A stretch of 64,000 bases of DNA from Orobanche coerulescens (lineage: Eukaryota; Streptophyta; Magnoliopsida; Lamiales; Orobanchaceae). Shown piece after piece: positions 9,853 through 20,005 of this stretch. Within the stretch, counting starts at the first letter, position 1. Every line of letters starts with the position of its first letter. The stretch is taken from NCBI GenBank assembly GCA_033398695.1, contig CM065802.1:148972096-149036095 (forward strand), read 5' to 3'. The position numbers and the translations under genes are program-made. The notes beneath the pieces are model-generated. The model saw only the letters and a list, made by a program, of their open reading frames with translations, made no database searches and was not told the DNA's origin.

Positions 9853-12246
9853 TGTAATACCTGAGATTTCTGATGTGTAATTGAACCTTGTGATATTGTA
9901 ATTGTTGTATTTTGATCTGAGTATTATTCTCCGTATTTCTTGATCCGGTGTTGTTGAGCGCATGATTGCATGATTGTGTTCAATATTGTGATTTTTCACT
10001 TGTAGCGCACGCTATCGACTAGGCGTAGCGTACGCTAATATGGGTTTAGTAGCGCACGCTATATATGAACCTTAGCGCGCGCTATACGTAGTCAGCATGA
10101 TTGAGACGTGTTGGTAGGTGAGATCAGGCTGGGGATCTTGGTCTGATTATGTCGGGATGAACTTGGACGGCTTTCGGGAAAAAGTCAAGTCAACGCGGTA
10201 GCGCACGCTACTCATATGAGGATAGCGCACGCTAAATGCAGAGTACAGTGAAGTCAGTAAGTTTCGTATAGCCGTTAGCGCACGCTATGAATATGGACTA
10301 GCGCGCGCTAATAACCATTTTCTATATATAGGACAACATCCTTTTTCATATTTTCAGACCTTTCACTTCCCACATCCAAATTCTTGGACTTAGAGAGTCA
10401 CTCTCTTCATCCTAAACCCTTCATATCATCGTCCTAGCCCGAGTTGAAGATTGTAGATCATTGGAGATTGGTGTTCAAGCTCTCGGTGTTGGATTTCTTC
10501 ATAGTTCCTTCGTGTTCTTCGCTACTTTGACGTAGGTGATTCTTCACCAATATTAGTAGTATTCTGAAGGATGTTTTGATCATGATTTGGGATTTTCTAG
10601 TCAGTTAAAATTCGTACGTAGTCGAACATCATGTTGTTAGAAGGATATTTTCGATGCTTCGGTACTTCTTCATCGTATAAACCGTTGAACCTTTTTAGTG
10701 TTTGGATATCTTCTAACCGATATTGGCCAGTTCATGGAGATTAGCAAGTTCTTAGGTCTTGACATATTGGAATCATAAGTTTAGGATTTGGAATGGATTG
10801 AACTTGAGATATTTTCTTGAAGATCAAGATGAATTAAGATGTTGTGATGGTTATACATATCCTTATACCTTGAAGTCGCTTAATCCGTAAAGATCATTCA
10901 CAAACCGTATGAACATAGTATGCACGGAGATGACATGTTTTATCACTGAAAATTTCATGAGTTTCATCACCATTAGATCAGTTTTCTGCCCAATAGTAAA
11001 CTGCCATGCACAGGTAGCGCACGCTAAGATGTATATATTAACATGCGCTATCGGGAATAAGTAACGTACGCTACGTTTGGTACGTAACGTACGTTATGTC
11101 ATCAGGCGAGTCAGTCGGCTCATCAGAGAGGACTGCCGGTACATAAGCTAGCGTATGCTAGACTTCGTCGTTTACGTACGCTAACGGGCAGGCTTAGCGC
11201 ACGTTACGTAGAGTACGTAGCGTACGCTAAGTAGTTCAGGCAGATTGCATTTTTAGAGCTTTCGGCCGTAGACCGGGTTGTTAGACATTCGTACGACATA
11301 AGATAAATTCTATATTATTTCTTTTGTTAAGGTTTGAGCTTGCTACGTTGATCGAAGGAGATGGCCTTCGAGTGTGTTGAGATCGTTGGAGTGATTTGTT
11401 CTTGCCATCTTTGAGGCAAGTATCGTATTTTAAGTTTATTGATATTGTATTGTTGATCGTGTGTACGATTTATTCGTGTTGTTGAACATGAGATTATATT
11501 CTTTGAGTTGGCATGATATTTACGTCGATGAACATGTTGATTTGCATATGTGTATGCATAATGGTATTGTTTGTGTTGTAAATGATCCGAGGGGATCATG
11601 AGGATCTATGCTGAGGGCGCTGGATCGAATGTCCACCATGCGTTGGTCCGACGGGATCATCATGGGGATCTATGCTGAGGGCGCTGGATCGTTGGACGGG
11701 TTTTCCACCATGCGTTGGTCCGACGGGATCATCATGGGGATCTACACCAAGGGCGTTGGATCGTTGTATTACCCTGTATTGTGTTGATGGAATCATGAGG
11801 ATTCACATCATTGGTTTCCGATGACGGAAGTCTATTTTGTATGTTTTATAATGCATTTATGAAACTTGTATTGTGATACTTGTACTAGCATCGTTTTGCT
11901 AACCCCTTCGGGGGTGGACATTGTTTTGATGTTCAGGTAGCCGAGGAGCGGGGAGGCAACCACAGTACCGACATGACGATGAGATGGCTCAGTGATGTGG
12001 GTGATGTTTATTGTTATGGTGATTTGTCTTCTTGGTTCACTTTAGTACTCGAGTACGTGTGTTTTAATAATGTCATTTTCGATATGGTTGTATAAATTAA
12101 CTCCATGGATCAGTTGAACCGGTTCTGTATTTTGAATTTCAGTGGTACTGTTGAATTATGTTTACATTTATTTTAATTAGCCTTGTAAATCCTTACTTAA
12201 AGGGTTTATGGCGCTGTAATTATTCCGAATATCTCGGGGTGTTACA
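9853..12246 (+). repeat. Gypsy-2 3' LTR
   Basis: It is 2394 bases from TGTAATACC to GTGTTACA, colinear with the 5' LTR. It carries the same eight palindromes (10003-10310) and TATA box (10322-10331), the downstream cluster (11016-11230), the tandem repeat (about 11600-11765) and the CCCC/GGGG hairpin (11902-11915). Differences from the 5' copy are dominated by 1-3 base indels, often where this copy reads CAG or GTACG and the 5' copy is shorter. The flanking AGAAC at 12247-12251 is the target duplication. Confidence 0.92.
10003..10331 (+). promoter_or_regulatory. Palindrome array and TATA box of the gypsy-2 3' LTR
   Basis: This is the second copy of the U3 array. It has eight TAGCGYRCGCTA words between 10003 and 10310; the fourth reads TAGCGCGCGCTA here and TAGCGCACGCTA in the 5' LTR, a difference only at the central CpG. 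The TATA box CTATATATAG lies at 10322-10331. Confidence 0.7.
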
Positions 12247-12251
12247 AGAAC

Positions 12252-13665
12252 AAAATATCCTCCTTACACACTTAGAACACATCCACTTGATCATTGGAGA
12301 TTTAATGTCACTTGTGTATGATCATTGGAGTGGAGAAACATATTGATTTAGCAAACAAGCAACCGGAGCCGAATTCTACTTGTTGTCTCGGTGTTTTTAT
12401 TCATCTTAAGGTATGTTACACTACTTTCAACCTTGAATTCGTGTTCTTAAGGATATGAAGATTATGCTACCAAGATATTGAGTTTCATTGGTGATTTATC
12501 CAAACCACATCATGTTTAAGAGATTGAGATGATTATGCTTTAAGTACCTTGGTTAAGAACATCATAATTTGAATCTTGTTATGATGAACAAGTAGAGGAA
12601 GTTTCTGACATTGGTAATCCGAATCTAGAAGGTGTCTTCATAGTAATCACGGACTTGACTTTAATATCATTATTGTTAGACGAATCTAAGAGATTGATCA
12701 TGGAGGGATTTATCTTGTAAAGATGGAGTGTTAATCAAACTACAAGATGATAGTTTTTGATTGATATAAAGGTATTGATATTGACCGTTAGGACTTTCGA
12801 ACTACGCATGAAGAATTGTAATCGAAGTGGAATGTGGTTTTATGATGATATACGTATTCTCGAATTTGAAGTTGTTATCCGTAAGACCATTCATAAACCC
12901 TATGAGCATGATATGCTTGGAGATGACATGTATTAACACTGAAGATTTCATGAGTTTCATCACCATTTAGATCAAGTCTGCTGCCCAGTAGTGTACTGCT
13001 CTACACGTTTAGCGCGCGCTAAGCTATGTAGATTAGCATGCGCTATCGGGCATGCGTTAAGGTATGCTACGTTTGGTACGTAACGTACGTTAAGCCATCA
13101 AAGTAGTCAAGAGCTGATCGCTGAGGTACTGACCATGCATATTTAGCGTATGCTAGGCTTCGTTGTTTGCATGCGCTAACGAGCAGGCTTAACGCACTCT
13201 ACGTAGAATACTTAGCGTAGGCTAAACAGTTCAGGCAGATTGCGTTTTATGAACTTTCGGCCGTAAATTGGATTGTTATACATTCGCATTTAACGTGAGA
13301 TGAATTCTTTATTATTTCTTTTGTTAAGGTTCGAGCTTGCTACATGATTGATCGAAGGAGCGACCTTCGAGTGTTTCGTTTTACGTGCAAGTATTGTTCT
13401 TATCTTCGAATCGAGGCAAGTACCTTAATTGTTTTATGTATTGATGTTACACATATTGTTGTACATGTATGTCGTTGTTGTATTTCCACCACGTGTTGGT
13501 CCGTCGGGATCATCTTGGGATCTATGCTAGCGCATACCGGATCATCGACGGGTTTTTTCCACCACGTGTTGGTCCGACGGGATCATCTTGGGGTCTAGGC
13601 AGTGAATGCTGGATCATTGGTATTACCATGTGTATGTTGTGATATCATGTTGTGATTATCATGTG

Positions 13666-13717
<52 letters not shown>

Positions 13718-14135
13718 CTACTGAGATGTTGAATAATATGTTGTGGTATTTGTACTAGAATTGTTGTGCTAACCCCTTCGGGGGTGAACATTTTGTTTAT
13801 GTTCAGGATCTAGGAGAGCGGGGAAACAACCACTGGAGTTGCATGACGACGAGGGTGCAGAGTGATGTTCCGGACGAGTTTAATTGTCTGTGTTTGGTTA
13901 TTTTTAATAAGTACTCGAGTACGTAGTCGTTTATGAATATTTGGATTGGGTGATGTATTAATACTTTTCCGTTGAACATTCGTACTTTCAGTATTGGTCA
14001 GAACTGTTGTACCTTATTTTTGTTATTTTCGTACTTTGGTATTTGTTAATGTCTTATTAGTTCTTTAGCCTTGTAAATTCTTATGTAAAGGATTTACGGC
14101 GCTGTAATATCCCTGAATGTATCGAGGGTGTTACA
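12252..14135 (+). repeat. Gypsy-1 3' LTR, second part
   Basis: It continues the LTR interrupted at 2606. It carries degenerate palindromic words (13014-13210), a promoter-downstream TTTGTTAAGG block shared with gypsy-2 (about 13320), a repeat with GGTCCGACGGGATCATC (13490-13620), an (ATT)n microsatellite (about 13668-13716), the hairpin AACCCCTTCGGGGGT (13771) and the terminus GAGGGTGTTACA. No gene is seen. Confidence 0.82.
13668..13716. repeat. (ATT)n microsatellite
   Basis: About 16 consecutive ATT/TTA units lie inside the gypsy-1 LTR. They are absent from the gypsy-2 LTRs, so they expanded locally. Confidence 0.95.
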
Positions 14136-14330
14136 GCCGCGACCTGGCTTCATCGTGCCGTGGCTCTTGGGGTATATGTGCCGCGGCTCAGCACAAAAGT
14201 GCCGCGGCACAGAGTACAGAAAGATAGCCGAAACTTTGGACTTGTGTGTGTCGCGGCCCGCTATGTATGTGCCGCGGCCCTAAGCTTAAATTTTTGCCCT
14301 GGAGAGTTCCTGCATAGAATTTTCACATGA
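14136..14330 (-). promoter_or_regulatory. Athila-3 internal GCCGCGGC motif array
   Basis: Six copies of a GCCGCGGC-type word lie in about 150 bases, including the perfect palindrome GTGCCGCGGCAC at 14199-14210 and decayed forms (GCCGTGGC, GTCGCGGC). The same word family recurs in the LTR of this element (18190-18352). The position after GGGAGGCAACCC matches the env-promoter region of Athila-4 (20611-20935). The TATA-proximal side has been lost to the gypsy-1 insertion. Confidence 0.6.
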
Positions 14331-14429
14331 ACACACCTAGAACATGAGGGAGAAGTATATCAAAGCAAAAACGCCAAAAAATAGACTCCAAAGATGAAGA
14401 AAAATAGCGACAAAAAAATTAAAATCTAT

Positions 14430-14690
14430 ACTAATACTCGGGTTGCCTCCCGAGAAGTGCTAAGTTTATAGTCTTCAAATGACCTTTTAAGATCAATTTG
14501 CTTTTCGCACACACCAATCGACTCCACCCGCCTATCGAACCGTTAATCTGTTTTTTTAAATTTTTTACCATTTGTTTTTAACAGTTCAATTTTTGGTTTG
14601 GACATCCAACGTTCTTTGCGAAAAGATTTGAATAAAAGTAACTTTCCAAAACACCCAAATTGCACTAGGCTTGGCATCTGTTTTACTTCT
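14430..14690 (-). pseudogene. Athila-3 deletion joint: RT start fused to integrase C-terminus
   Basis: Just after the protease, one frame reads PEVKQMPSLVQFGCFG, resembling the LDLKTLPKHLKCAF that starts RT in Athila-4, and then passes within about 30 codons to LLKTNGKKFKKTD and a stop, which resembles the end of Athila integrase. The conserved GGGAGGCAACCC block follows at once (near 14440). In the complete Athila-4, protease and this block are about 3 kb apart, so RT, RNase H and the integrase core have been deleted. Confidence 0.65.
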
Positions 14691-14692
14691 GG

Positions 14693-15300
14693 CTAAGTTT
14701 TCTGTTCCACGAATGAATTTCTGACGGCATGAGAATTTTTTGATGGTGAGTGAACGGCTGATGAAGACGACATGTCCAAATTCCTAATATATGCGACTTG
14801 TTCTACATTTTTCTCAGATATTGGAGCAACTACAACAGATTTTGAACATTTTGACTGACGAGCTTCCCGGTGTGTGTCTTTCGCAAACATATCTAAGCTT
14901 TCAATTTGAGAACCCTTCTCGACATTGCTTGGACACGGGAGAGATCGAAACACTTTGAATGTGACTTGCTCATCTTGAACCCAAAGCATAAATTCACCCT
15001 CCTGAACATCAATAAGAGTTCTACTAGTGTCCAAAAACGGCCTACCCAAAATAGTCGGAATTTCATGATCCTCTTCCATATCAAGCACAATAAAATCAGT
15101 GGGGAAAATGAATTTATCCACCCTGACCGGGACATCTTCTATTACCCCTCTCGGATATTTGATGGATCTATCGGCTAGTTGCAGAGAGACCGTAGTAGGC
15201 TTGGCCTCCCCAATTCCTAGTTTCTTGAACACAGAAAGAGGCATAAGATTTATACTGGCGCCGAGATCACATAACACTCAATCAAAAAGACAAGTTTCCT
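14693..15300 (-). pseudogene. Athila-3 aspartic protease
   Basis: The 194-codon frame carries the active-site LCDLGASINLMPLSVFKKLG (catalytic Asp in D-L-G-A, a common plant gypsy variant), then LADRSIKYPRGVIEDV, DKFIFPTDFIVLDMEED and ILGRPFLDTSRTLIDV. This is the usual Athila-type protease order. A frameshift at a T-run and an in-frame TGA just upstream (about 15280) separate it from gag. The tail after FKVF is not conserved and ends NSFVEQKT. It would cleave the Gag-Pro polyprotein. Confidence 0.85.
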
Positions 15301-17101
15301 ATAGTGCACGGTGTAGTGAAGCTTCCTGGATCATTCAATTTAGGCGGGAGATTTTTCTGCAAGATAGCGCTGCACTCTTCAGTCAGTGCCACTATTTCAT
15401 ATTCTTCGAGCTTCATTTTTTAGATAATATCTCCTTCATAAACTTCACATAGCTCGGCATTTGTTCCAAAGCGTCGGCAAATGGGATATTGATATGTAGT
15501 TTCTTGAAGACGTCAAGAAACTTGGAGAATTGCTTGTCTAACTTTTGCTTTTGCAACCGCTGTGGAAACGGGACTGGTGGCACATAGGCTATTGGATTAT
15601 CTGGAAACAATTTCAAGTTTTTAGAAATTTGTGATTCTCCTAATGCCGAATTTTTCTTCTCCTCATCTTCACCTCTCACTTTGTTTTTCCCGGGTTGCTC
15701 ACACACTTCCCTCCCACTTCTCAAGCCAATGGCATTAATACTCTCTCTAGGGTTCGTCTTAGTTGTACTTGGCAAGGTGCCCTGAGGTTGGGCTGTTAAC
15801 AAATTTTCTATTTGACCCATTTGGACTTCCAAATTGCGAATAGAAGCGGAATGATTCTGTAGAGTAGTTTCATTGCGGGTCATGAATTGACTCGTGTTAG
15901 CCGCCAATTGAGCAAGAGCATCTTCCAAAGAGACTTTCTGTGGTTAAGGGGGCTGTTGTGGGGGTTGAGTGGCTTGAGCTTGTGGAGGATTGTTCAATGC
16001 TTGCCCGTTCCTCCATGAAAAATTTGGATGATTCCGCCACCCTCTGTTGTAAGTGTTAGAATACGGATTATTCTGTCGATTTCCATTCCCCACAAATTTA
16101 GCTTGTTCTATCTGAGATTGCTCAAAAGGATTCCCGACTTGGCATTCAACACTAGGATGAGACCCGTTGCACCAATTACATGATTCCGTGGTAACGGTAG
16201 AAGGAGCGTGTGATAAAACTTGAAGTTGTTGAGTCAAGGCCGCAACTTGGGCCGATAGTGTAGATATTGGATCATTGTCGGAAACTCCCATAACTCGTTT
16301 CAGATTCAGACGCTCAGAAGGCCACTGATATGCATTTGCCGCCATATCTTCCAATAAAGAATGAGCTTCAGCCATCGTCTTGCCCATTAATGCTCCTCCA
16401 GCGGCTGCATCAACAAGAGTGCGTGTAGAATCACTGTCCGTTATAGAATGTCTGAATTTGTAGCCAATCCGGTAGACCATGATGTGGGCATCTCCTTAGC
16501 AAATTCTTGTATCGCTCCCAAGCTTCATGAAGCGATTCCATCTCAAATTGCCCGAAGGTCGTTATTTTATTCCGAAGTCTCGCTGTCTTCACCGGCGGAA
16601 AGAACTTAGCCATAAAGGTTTGTGCTAATTCCACCCAAGTCGTGATAGAGCCCGGCGGGAGTGAATTCAGCTAAAACTTGGCTTTATCCCTCAAAGAGAA
16701 TGGAAAAGCCGAGACGAATGGCGCCATCGTAAACTCCATTATTCTTGAATGTATCGCATATCTCTAGAAAGGATGCAATATGAGCATTAGGATCATCGTC
16801 ACGCTCAAAATTAGCTCGCTTGCACCATTTAGATGATAGCTGGCTTGATCTCGAAATTGTTCGCTTGAATGGTTCGACGTTGAATCCCCGAAAAATTTGC
16901 GTTGATTGGTGGTAGTGCATAATCACGGAGTGCCAATGCCGGTTGAGCTTGCTGAATGGGATTGTCGATCCCTTGGTTTCCGGTGTTGTCAGCCATGGTA
17001 ATCGTAGTTGACAACTCACGCCTTTCCTTCCTGTTTTTCCGTAAGGTGCGCTCGAGTTCAGTATCCAAAGGGAGTAGACCTTCATCACCAAATTTTCTCA
17101 T
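15301..17101 (-). pseudogene. Athila-3 gag (frameshifts and stops)
   Basis: The start at 17101 (MRKFGDEGLLPLDTELERT) lies 111 bases after the primer site. Gag landmarks in order: MADNTGNQGIDNPIQQAQ and LRDYALPPI; DDDPNAHIASFLEICDTFKN; LAQTFMAKFFPPVKTARLR and SLHEAWERYKNLLRRCPHHG; LVDAAAGGALMGKT and LLEDMAANAYQWPSER; a zinc knuckle CNWCNGSHPSVEC; NNPYSNTYNRGWRNHPNFSW; PFPQRLQKQKLDKQFSKFLDVF and ALEQMPSYVKFMKEI. These are typical of plant Athila gag. Frameshifts lie near 16830, 16640 and 16480; a TAA near 15942 interrupts an otherwise open stretch from 16480 to 15413, and another shift lies in the A-run near 15415. It would form the virus-like particle. Confidence 0.88.
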
Positions 17102-17211
17102 GCACTAAACGAAACTCCTGAAAGAAAAACTAAAAACAGATTCACACAAAAATAAAATAATGTTCAAATTAAGACTAAAAATACTCAAATTGATATTAGT
17201 AAAAACAATCA

Positions 17212-17230
17212 GTCCCCGGCAACGGCGCCA
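17212..17230 (-). other. Athila-3 primer binding site (tRNA-Asp)
   Basis: On the minus strand TGGCGCCGTTGCCGGGGAC is complementary to the 3' end of plant tRNA-Asp (GUC), the usual primer for Athila-like elements. It lies 6 bases from the LTR end. Confidence 0.85.
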
Positions 17231-17236
17231 AAAACT

Positions 17237-18536
17237 TGTTACGTAATTTAGTGAACGCAAGTGCACGTTGTCGTAATCAAGTAATAAAGTGATAAGAAAG
17301 ATATTGTTCCCTCGAGGACTGACGTACTAATTACCAATTTATTTGTATTCTAGTTTTATTTGAACGATCGAATTTGGTGGCGGAAGAATTATTAAAAACT
17401 AAATAATGCGATAAACTAAAACAACTAATAACGTCAATAGTCCGATAAAAGATGATCAAATAAGAGAAGAATCTAGGATTGAGAATCAGCCTCGATTAAT
17501 CCGAAATAATATTGATTAATATAATTTATGTAATTTCCCAATTTATTGACAGCGAAGATTTCTAATAAAATCTAATGCCTCTCTCGAGCACAATAGATTT
17601 TTCTAAGGTGAATAAATCACTCTATTCCTAGGTGAGTTAATTCAACAATAGCCAAAAAGTCTAAAATCTTCAAACAAGCTACGTAATTCTTGTGAGTATA
17701 TTCCTATCCCACAAAACAAAACGGTTCTCACCAATTTTTCCTACTAACCCTCCTCTCCCGATTCAAGTTGCGTAATTACAACAATTCAATCATAGGCCAC
17801 ATAATTGAACGTATTAAGAACAATTGGGAAAACTCAATAGAAAAGGAAAATATATAAATAATGTAAAATCAAGAGTTAATCCGTCAAAATCTCGATTTCA
17901 TCACAATCCTAGAAAAAGGGGTCTATCCCGACATGCTAGAAAACAATATACAAATATTCAAGGTCAACATAAGAAAGAAAAATCAAACACAATTGAAGAC
18001 TGGCTTCTTCCGTTCTCTGGCCTTGCTTCCTGCTGCTAGGTATTTTCTCCTCCTCTTCGATGATGAATTTTTATGACCTTCAATGCTCTTTTATAACCTT
18101 CATTCATCTCCAAAATGCGTCCGGGAATTAGGTCGAAGACAGCCTCCAAAACAGCAAAAAATCGCGCGGTCAGCTTATCAATACCACGCCACGGGCCGCG
18201 GCCCGGATTTCGTGTGCCGCGTCTCCGCTTTAATGCCGCAGTTCGGGCGCATAATTTTTAATCGTCGCGCTCGTAATGAGTGTGCCGCGCCCTCGGCATG
18301 CTTTGTACCGATGTGCTTCTGGGTGTGTCTGTGCCGCGGCTCTGGCTCGATGTGACGCAGCCCTTGACCAAGAAATGTCGTTTTGGCCCGTTTTTCTTCG
18401 TTTAAGCTTCTGGACTCTAATTTCCTACAAAACATATAAATATAATGCATTAAAAGCTCATTTATGCAGATTTAAACACAAAATAGAGATAAAATAATGA
18501 TAATTAAGCGCACAAAAATACATCTAACAATACACA
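17237..18536 (-). repeat. Athila-3 5' LTR
   Basis: On the minus strand it runs from TGTGTATTG (18536) to GTAACA (17237), 1300 bases. U3 carries GCCGCGGC-type words (18190-18352), then a TATA box TTATAAAAGAGC (about 18096-18085). The rest is AT-rich leader, ending in the GCACTTGCGTTCAC block next to the primer site. Short open frames on the plus strand here are chance. The insertion edge at 18536 lies in the 3' UTR of the Athila-4 env-like gene. Confidence 0.75.
18085..18352 (-). promoter_or_regulatory. Athila-3 LTR promoter: CCGCGG-word array plus TATA box
   Basis: Words such as GGGCCGCGGCCC (18194-18205, a perfect palindrome), GTGCCGCG, GTGCCGCGCC and GTGCCGCGGCTC are spaced over about 160 bases. 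TTATAAAAG on the minus strand follows about 90 bases downstream. The word family matches the internal array of the same element at 14136-14285. Confidence 0.6.
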
Positions 18537-18597
18537 TGAAGGGGGTATAATATTTAAACAATAAAAAACTTTGGGTCAAAAATACTTACAACCGGTC

Positions 18598-19999
18598 CTA
18601 CTGATTCGGTGGAGGGAAGTGGCCTTTTTGTACATGCCATTCGTGCATTTGTCGTAATAAGGTCAGCATCTCGTCTTGTTTCTATCGGGTCTCATCTTGT
18701 TTCTCGCCGCATCTCCTCCTGAAGCCTTAAATTCCGCTCTAAGTGTTGAACGGGATGTGGCATGTCTTGATTCGGCCTGTCTCGATGACCCGGGCCGATC
18801 CCTCTCTCTTTCTTCTACCTCTTCCTCATTGTCCGGACCTCTCTCATAAGCATCCTCTTCCTCCATTCTCTTTGCTCTGTCTTCTTCTTGCATTCTCTCA
18901 GCTCTGTCCTCATTTTCTGTACGCCGAGGTCGAACATTACGAGCATAGTGGCTATCACCAGGGGAGACCAATCCAGCTGCTATCCAGGCTAATTTGTGTG
19001 CGTCCGTGGCCATTTGTAAGTTTCCTAAATCCCGAATACTATCAATCATCGTCAGAGGTGCATTCGGGAGGAAATGATCACTATCATTTTGGAGGAATAT
19101 TGTACGCGAGTCGTAGTACAGGATGTTCAATTTCATCACTGATAAAGATAGAAGCATATTTCCTGGAAGTGGAGTTCGGTTGTCCAGTGATATATCATAA
19201 TGAAGTGCGATAGGGGTAATCAAACTCCTATCTAAATCTCCCCTCTCGATTTCGTAGCAACATCCTCAAAATGATCCATTACTATAGTCCCGGTTGCTGG
19301 ATCCGTCCCATCGAGCATGTGAGTTAGAACGTATAACTATCGCTAGGTGATCGGCCCTGTTTCTTTTTGCCCAAAAATAGTGCTCGCAATCACTTTGTGA
19401 AGATATCAGAGTATTGGATTGCGAATAGAGGATCCTTTGGCCGACTTTGGGATATAAGGACGCGCCTTGCTTCCCGGATATTCCACCATAGCTCGCCAGT
19501 AAGTTTCACACTCGAACCTATTTATTCGGTATTGTCCATACCTTCGTGTGTCATATATAACCTCTAATTCCCCTGGAGATAGCTTCTCGTTCTCATTGTT
19601 CAGGCGAAATTCTAAAGCGATTGGCTCATGAGTGATCGGATCTCTTTTAACCGTTAGCGTGCTTAGGAATTCCAGAGTGAGGCATCTGTAGGTGGGCCAA
19701 TGTTGTGTCATCATCCACTTCCACTGTATCCTTTCTAGCAGCTTCACGCCGTCTTTATACCCATGGCTGTCATGCATTCATCGTCGGGTATCTAGTTGGA
19801 AGCATTTGTTTCTGCCCCAACATCTCCCATCGCGCTTGTCGGCTCTCCGGGAGGTCAATTCCGTACATTTCGGTGTCTCGATAGCCTCTTGGGCTGGCAT
19901 TCTTGCCGGTTGCTCTATTTCAGTTGTCGGTCTCCCTCGTCCTCTTTGAGCAGTGCCACATCCTTGTTGGGCATTACCGCGTCCCCGACCTCTAGCCAT
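18598..19999 (-). pseudogene. Athila-4 env-like ORF (ATHILA ORF-1 type)
   Basis: The start is ATG at 19999 (MARGRGRGNAQQG), a GRG-rich N-terminus typical of the extra ORF downstream of pol in Athila elements. The conserved centre is THWPTYRCLTLEFLSTLTV-like (WPTYRCLTLEFLSTLTVKRD), then ALEFRLNNENEKLSPGELE and YWRAMVEYPG. The second half (from about 19223) has MATDAHKLAWIAAG and an acidic, Arg/Glu-rich coiled-coil-like stretch. The real end is probably DEMLTLLRQMHEWHVQKGHF to TAG at 18600-18598. Damage: an in-frame TGA at 19780-19778 and frameshifts near 19300 and 18680. No clear signal peptide or membrane segment is seen. 'Env-like' reflects position; the function of this family is unknown. 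Confidence 0.75.
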
Positions 20000-20005
20000 T
20001 TTCCT

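Larger units (their letters stand above)
2607..12246 (+). mobile_element. Gypsy-2: full-length Tekay/Del-like chromovirus with target-site duplication
   Basis: It has a 5' LTR at 2607-4990, a primer site at 4996, gag-pol, a purine tract ending at 9852 and a 3' LTR at 9853-12246. Both LTRs start TGTAATACC and end GTTACA. The 5 bases before the element (AGAAC, 2602-2606) are repeated exactly after it (12247-12251), which proves insertion as a unit into the gypsy-1 LTR. Total length is about 9.6 kb. Long LTRs, a tRNA-iMet-like primer site and a C-terminal chromodomain point to the Tekay/Del clade. The gag, protease and RT part carries many small indels; RNase H to chromodomain is intact. Confidence 0.93.
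1..14135 (+). mobile_element. Gypsy-1: Ty3/gypsy chromovirus (Tekay/Del-like), 3' part, interrupted by gypsy-2
   Basis: The interior (1-2141) carries the end of RT, RNase H, integrase and a chromodomain, followed by a purine tract and an LTR that starts TGTAATATCC at 2142. That LTR is interrupted at 2606 by gypsy-2 and resumes after the target duplication at 12252, ending GTGTTACA at 14135. Removing the insertion gives an LTR of about 2.35 kb, close to the 2.38-2.39 kb LTRs of gypsy-2. Its protein is clearly related to that of gypsy-2 but much more decayed. The 5' LTR, gag and most of RT lie before the window. The right edge abuts Athila-3 sequence, which is the likely insertion target. Confidence 0.85.
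14136..18536 (-). mobile_element. Athila-3: internally deleted Athila-like gypsy element
   Basis: It reads right to left: 5' LTR (18536-17237), tRNA-Asp primer site (17230-17212), gag (17101-about 15410), protease (about 15290-14693), a short RT start fused to the integrase end (about 14690-14530), the GGGAGGCAACCC block (near 14440), then a motif-rich stretch cut at 14136 by gypsy-1. RT, RNase H and nearly all of integrase are missing, so it was probably mobilised in trans. Its 3' part lies to the left of gypsy-1, outside the window. Confidence 0.8.

Noticed and set aside
14136..14330. Treating this stretch as an Athila-3 3' LTR
   Set aside because: It shares only the GCCGCGGC words with the LTR at 17237-18536 and matches the internal env-promoter position of Athila-4 instead.
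18083..18497. Short Cys/Arg-rich frames on both strands near the Athila-3 LTR
   Set aside because: They arise from the GC-rich GCCGCGGC words of the U3; no protein family is recognisable.
18537..19999. Assigning the env-like ORF to Athila-3
   Set aside because: It lies on the outer side of the Athila-3 5' LTR and its upstream promoter carries the Athila-4 motif family (ACACGGCC).
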